Assembly: GCA_004297645.1 (NCBI GenBank)
Contig: SCUG01000031.1
Span: 1 to 12,639, forward strand
Direction: 5' to 3'
Source of the DNA: Saprospiraceae bacterium
Lineage (GTDB): Bacteria > Bacteroidota > Bacteroidia > Chitinophagales > Saprospiraceae
DNA length: 12,639 nucleotides
Shown: piece by piece, positions 12,588 through 12,639 of the stretch
Position numbering within the stretch: the stretch's first letter is position 1
Layout: the number at the start of each line of letters is the position of its first letter
Program-made: the position numbers and the translations under genes
The notes under the pieces: model-generated
What the model was told of the DNA's origin: nothing
The model's input: only the letters and a program-made list of their open reading frames with translations
Databases searched by the model: none

Positions 12588-12639
12588 TATGCTGCGGGAC
12601 AAACTGCTTGGCCCAGCATTGCCCGGAGGCGGGCCAGGG
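12588..12639. repeat. Inverted-repeat segment at the right edge, cut by the window end
   Basis: ATGCTG (12588-12593) and CAGCAT (12614-12619) are reverse complements, and GGCCC (12611-12615) pairs with GGGCC further on (12631-12635). CTGCGGGACAA (12592-12602) is the exact reverse complement of 5362-5372. This may be the start of a dispersed intergenic repeat continuing outside the window. No copy of the REP-like palindrome is seen after the RAYT gene. Confidence 0.3.

Noticed and set aside
1..12639. tRNA or rRNA genes
   Set aside because: No cloverleaf-like sequence with a T-arm GTTCRANNC motif, and no rRNA-like conserved segments, were noticed in the non-coding gaps.

Overview
The window looks like chromosomal DNA of a member of the Bacteroidota, possibly of the Saprospiria/Chitinophagia type (lineage inferred, not proven). 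The reasons are: an outer-membrane DUF5686 protein with an N-terminal CarboxypepD_reg-like domain, a Bacteroidota-style Crp/Fnr regulator with a matching TTG-N18-TAnnTTTG promoter, starts without strong Shine-Dalgarno sequences, and intergenic regions full of palindromes.

Left part (1-5068), all genes on the minus strand, in transcription order: a small lipoprotein of unknown function (5068-4340), a Crp/Fnr-family regulator (4200-3475), a large secreted, methionine-rich, probably all-helical protein of unknown function (3324-1348), and a secreted cupredoxin-like protein with a C-terminal carboxypeptidase-regulatory-like domain (1067-216). The non-coding DNA between them holds several unrelated inverted repeats, including GC-rich hairpins at 1208-1345.

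Right part (5412-12567), all genes on the plus strand: the DUF5686 outer-membrane protein (5412-7988), a small secreted His/Cys-rich protein (8045-8440), a full-length RND efflux permease (8590-11715), and a REP-associated tyrosine transposase (RAYT, HUH superfamily) whose reading frame is broken by an amber codon (11851-12381, with the remnant continuing to 12567). No membrane-fusion protein or TolC-type partner for the RND pump is visible. The His/Cys-rich protein, the RND pump, the type-1-copper-like protein and the Met-rich protein hint at a metal (copper?) theme, but this is inference.

The most notable structure is a REP-like repeat family. It is a 33-bp palindrome (arms AGAGGTGACACCTTTT and AAAAGGTGTCACCTCT around one central base), present as seven full and two half copies. 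Copies lie 21 nt upstream of the lipoprotein start codon, in tandem 21 nt upstream of the RND start codon, in frame inside the RND gene (48 bp, 16 codons, in a predicted cytoplasmic linker), across the RND stop codon (the palindrome supplies the TGA), and as a tandem array leading directly into the RAYT gene. RAYT proteins are known to be associated with REP palindromes, so this looks like a Bacteroidota RAYT/REP system that has inserted into, and remodelled the ends of, a transporter gene. A second 33-bp palindrome of different sequence but the same nested architecture sits at 7996-8028, and two short CCCGATA-N2-TATCGGG palindromes are also embedded in frame in the RND gene.
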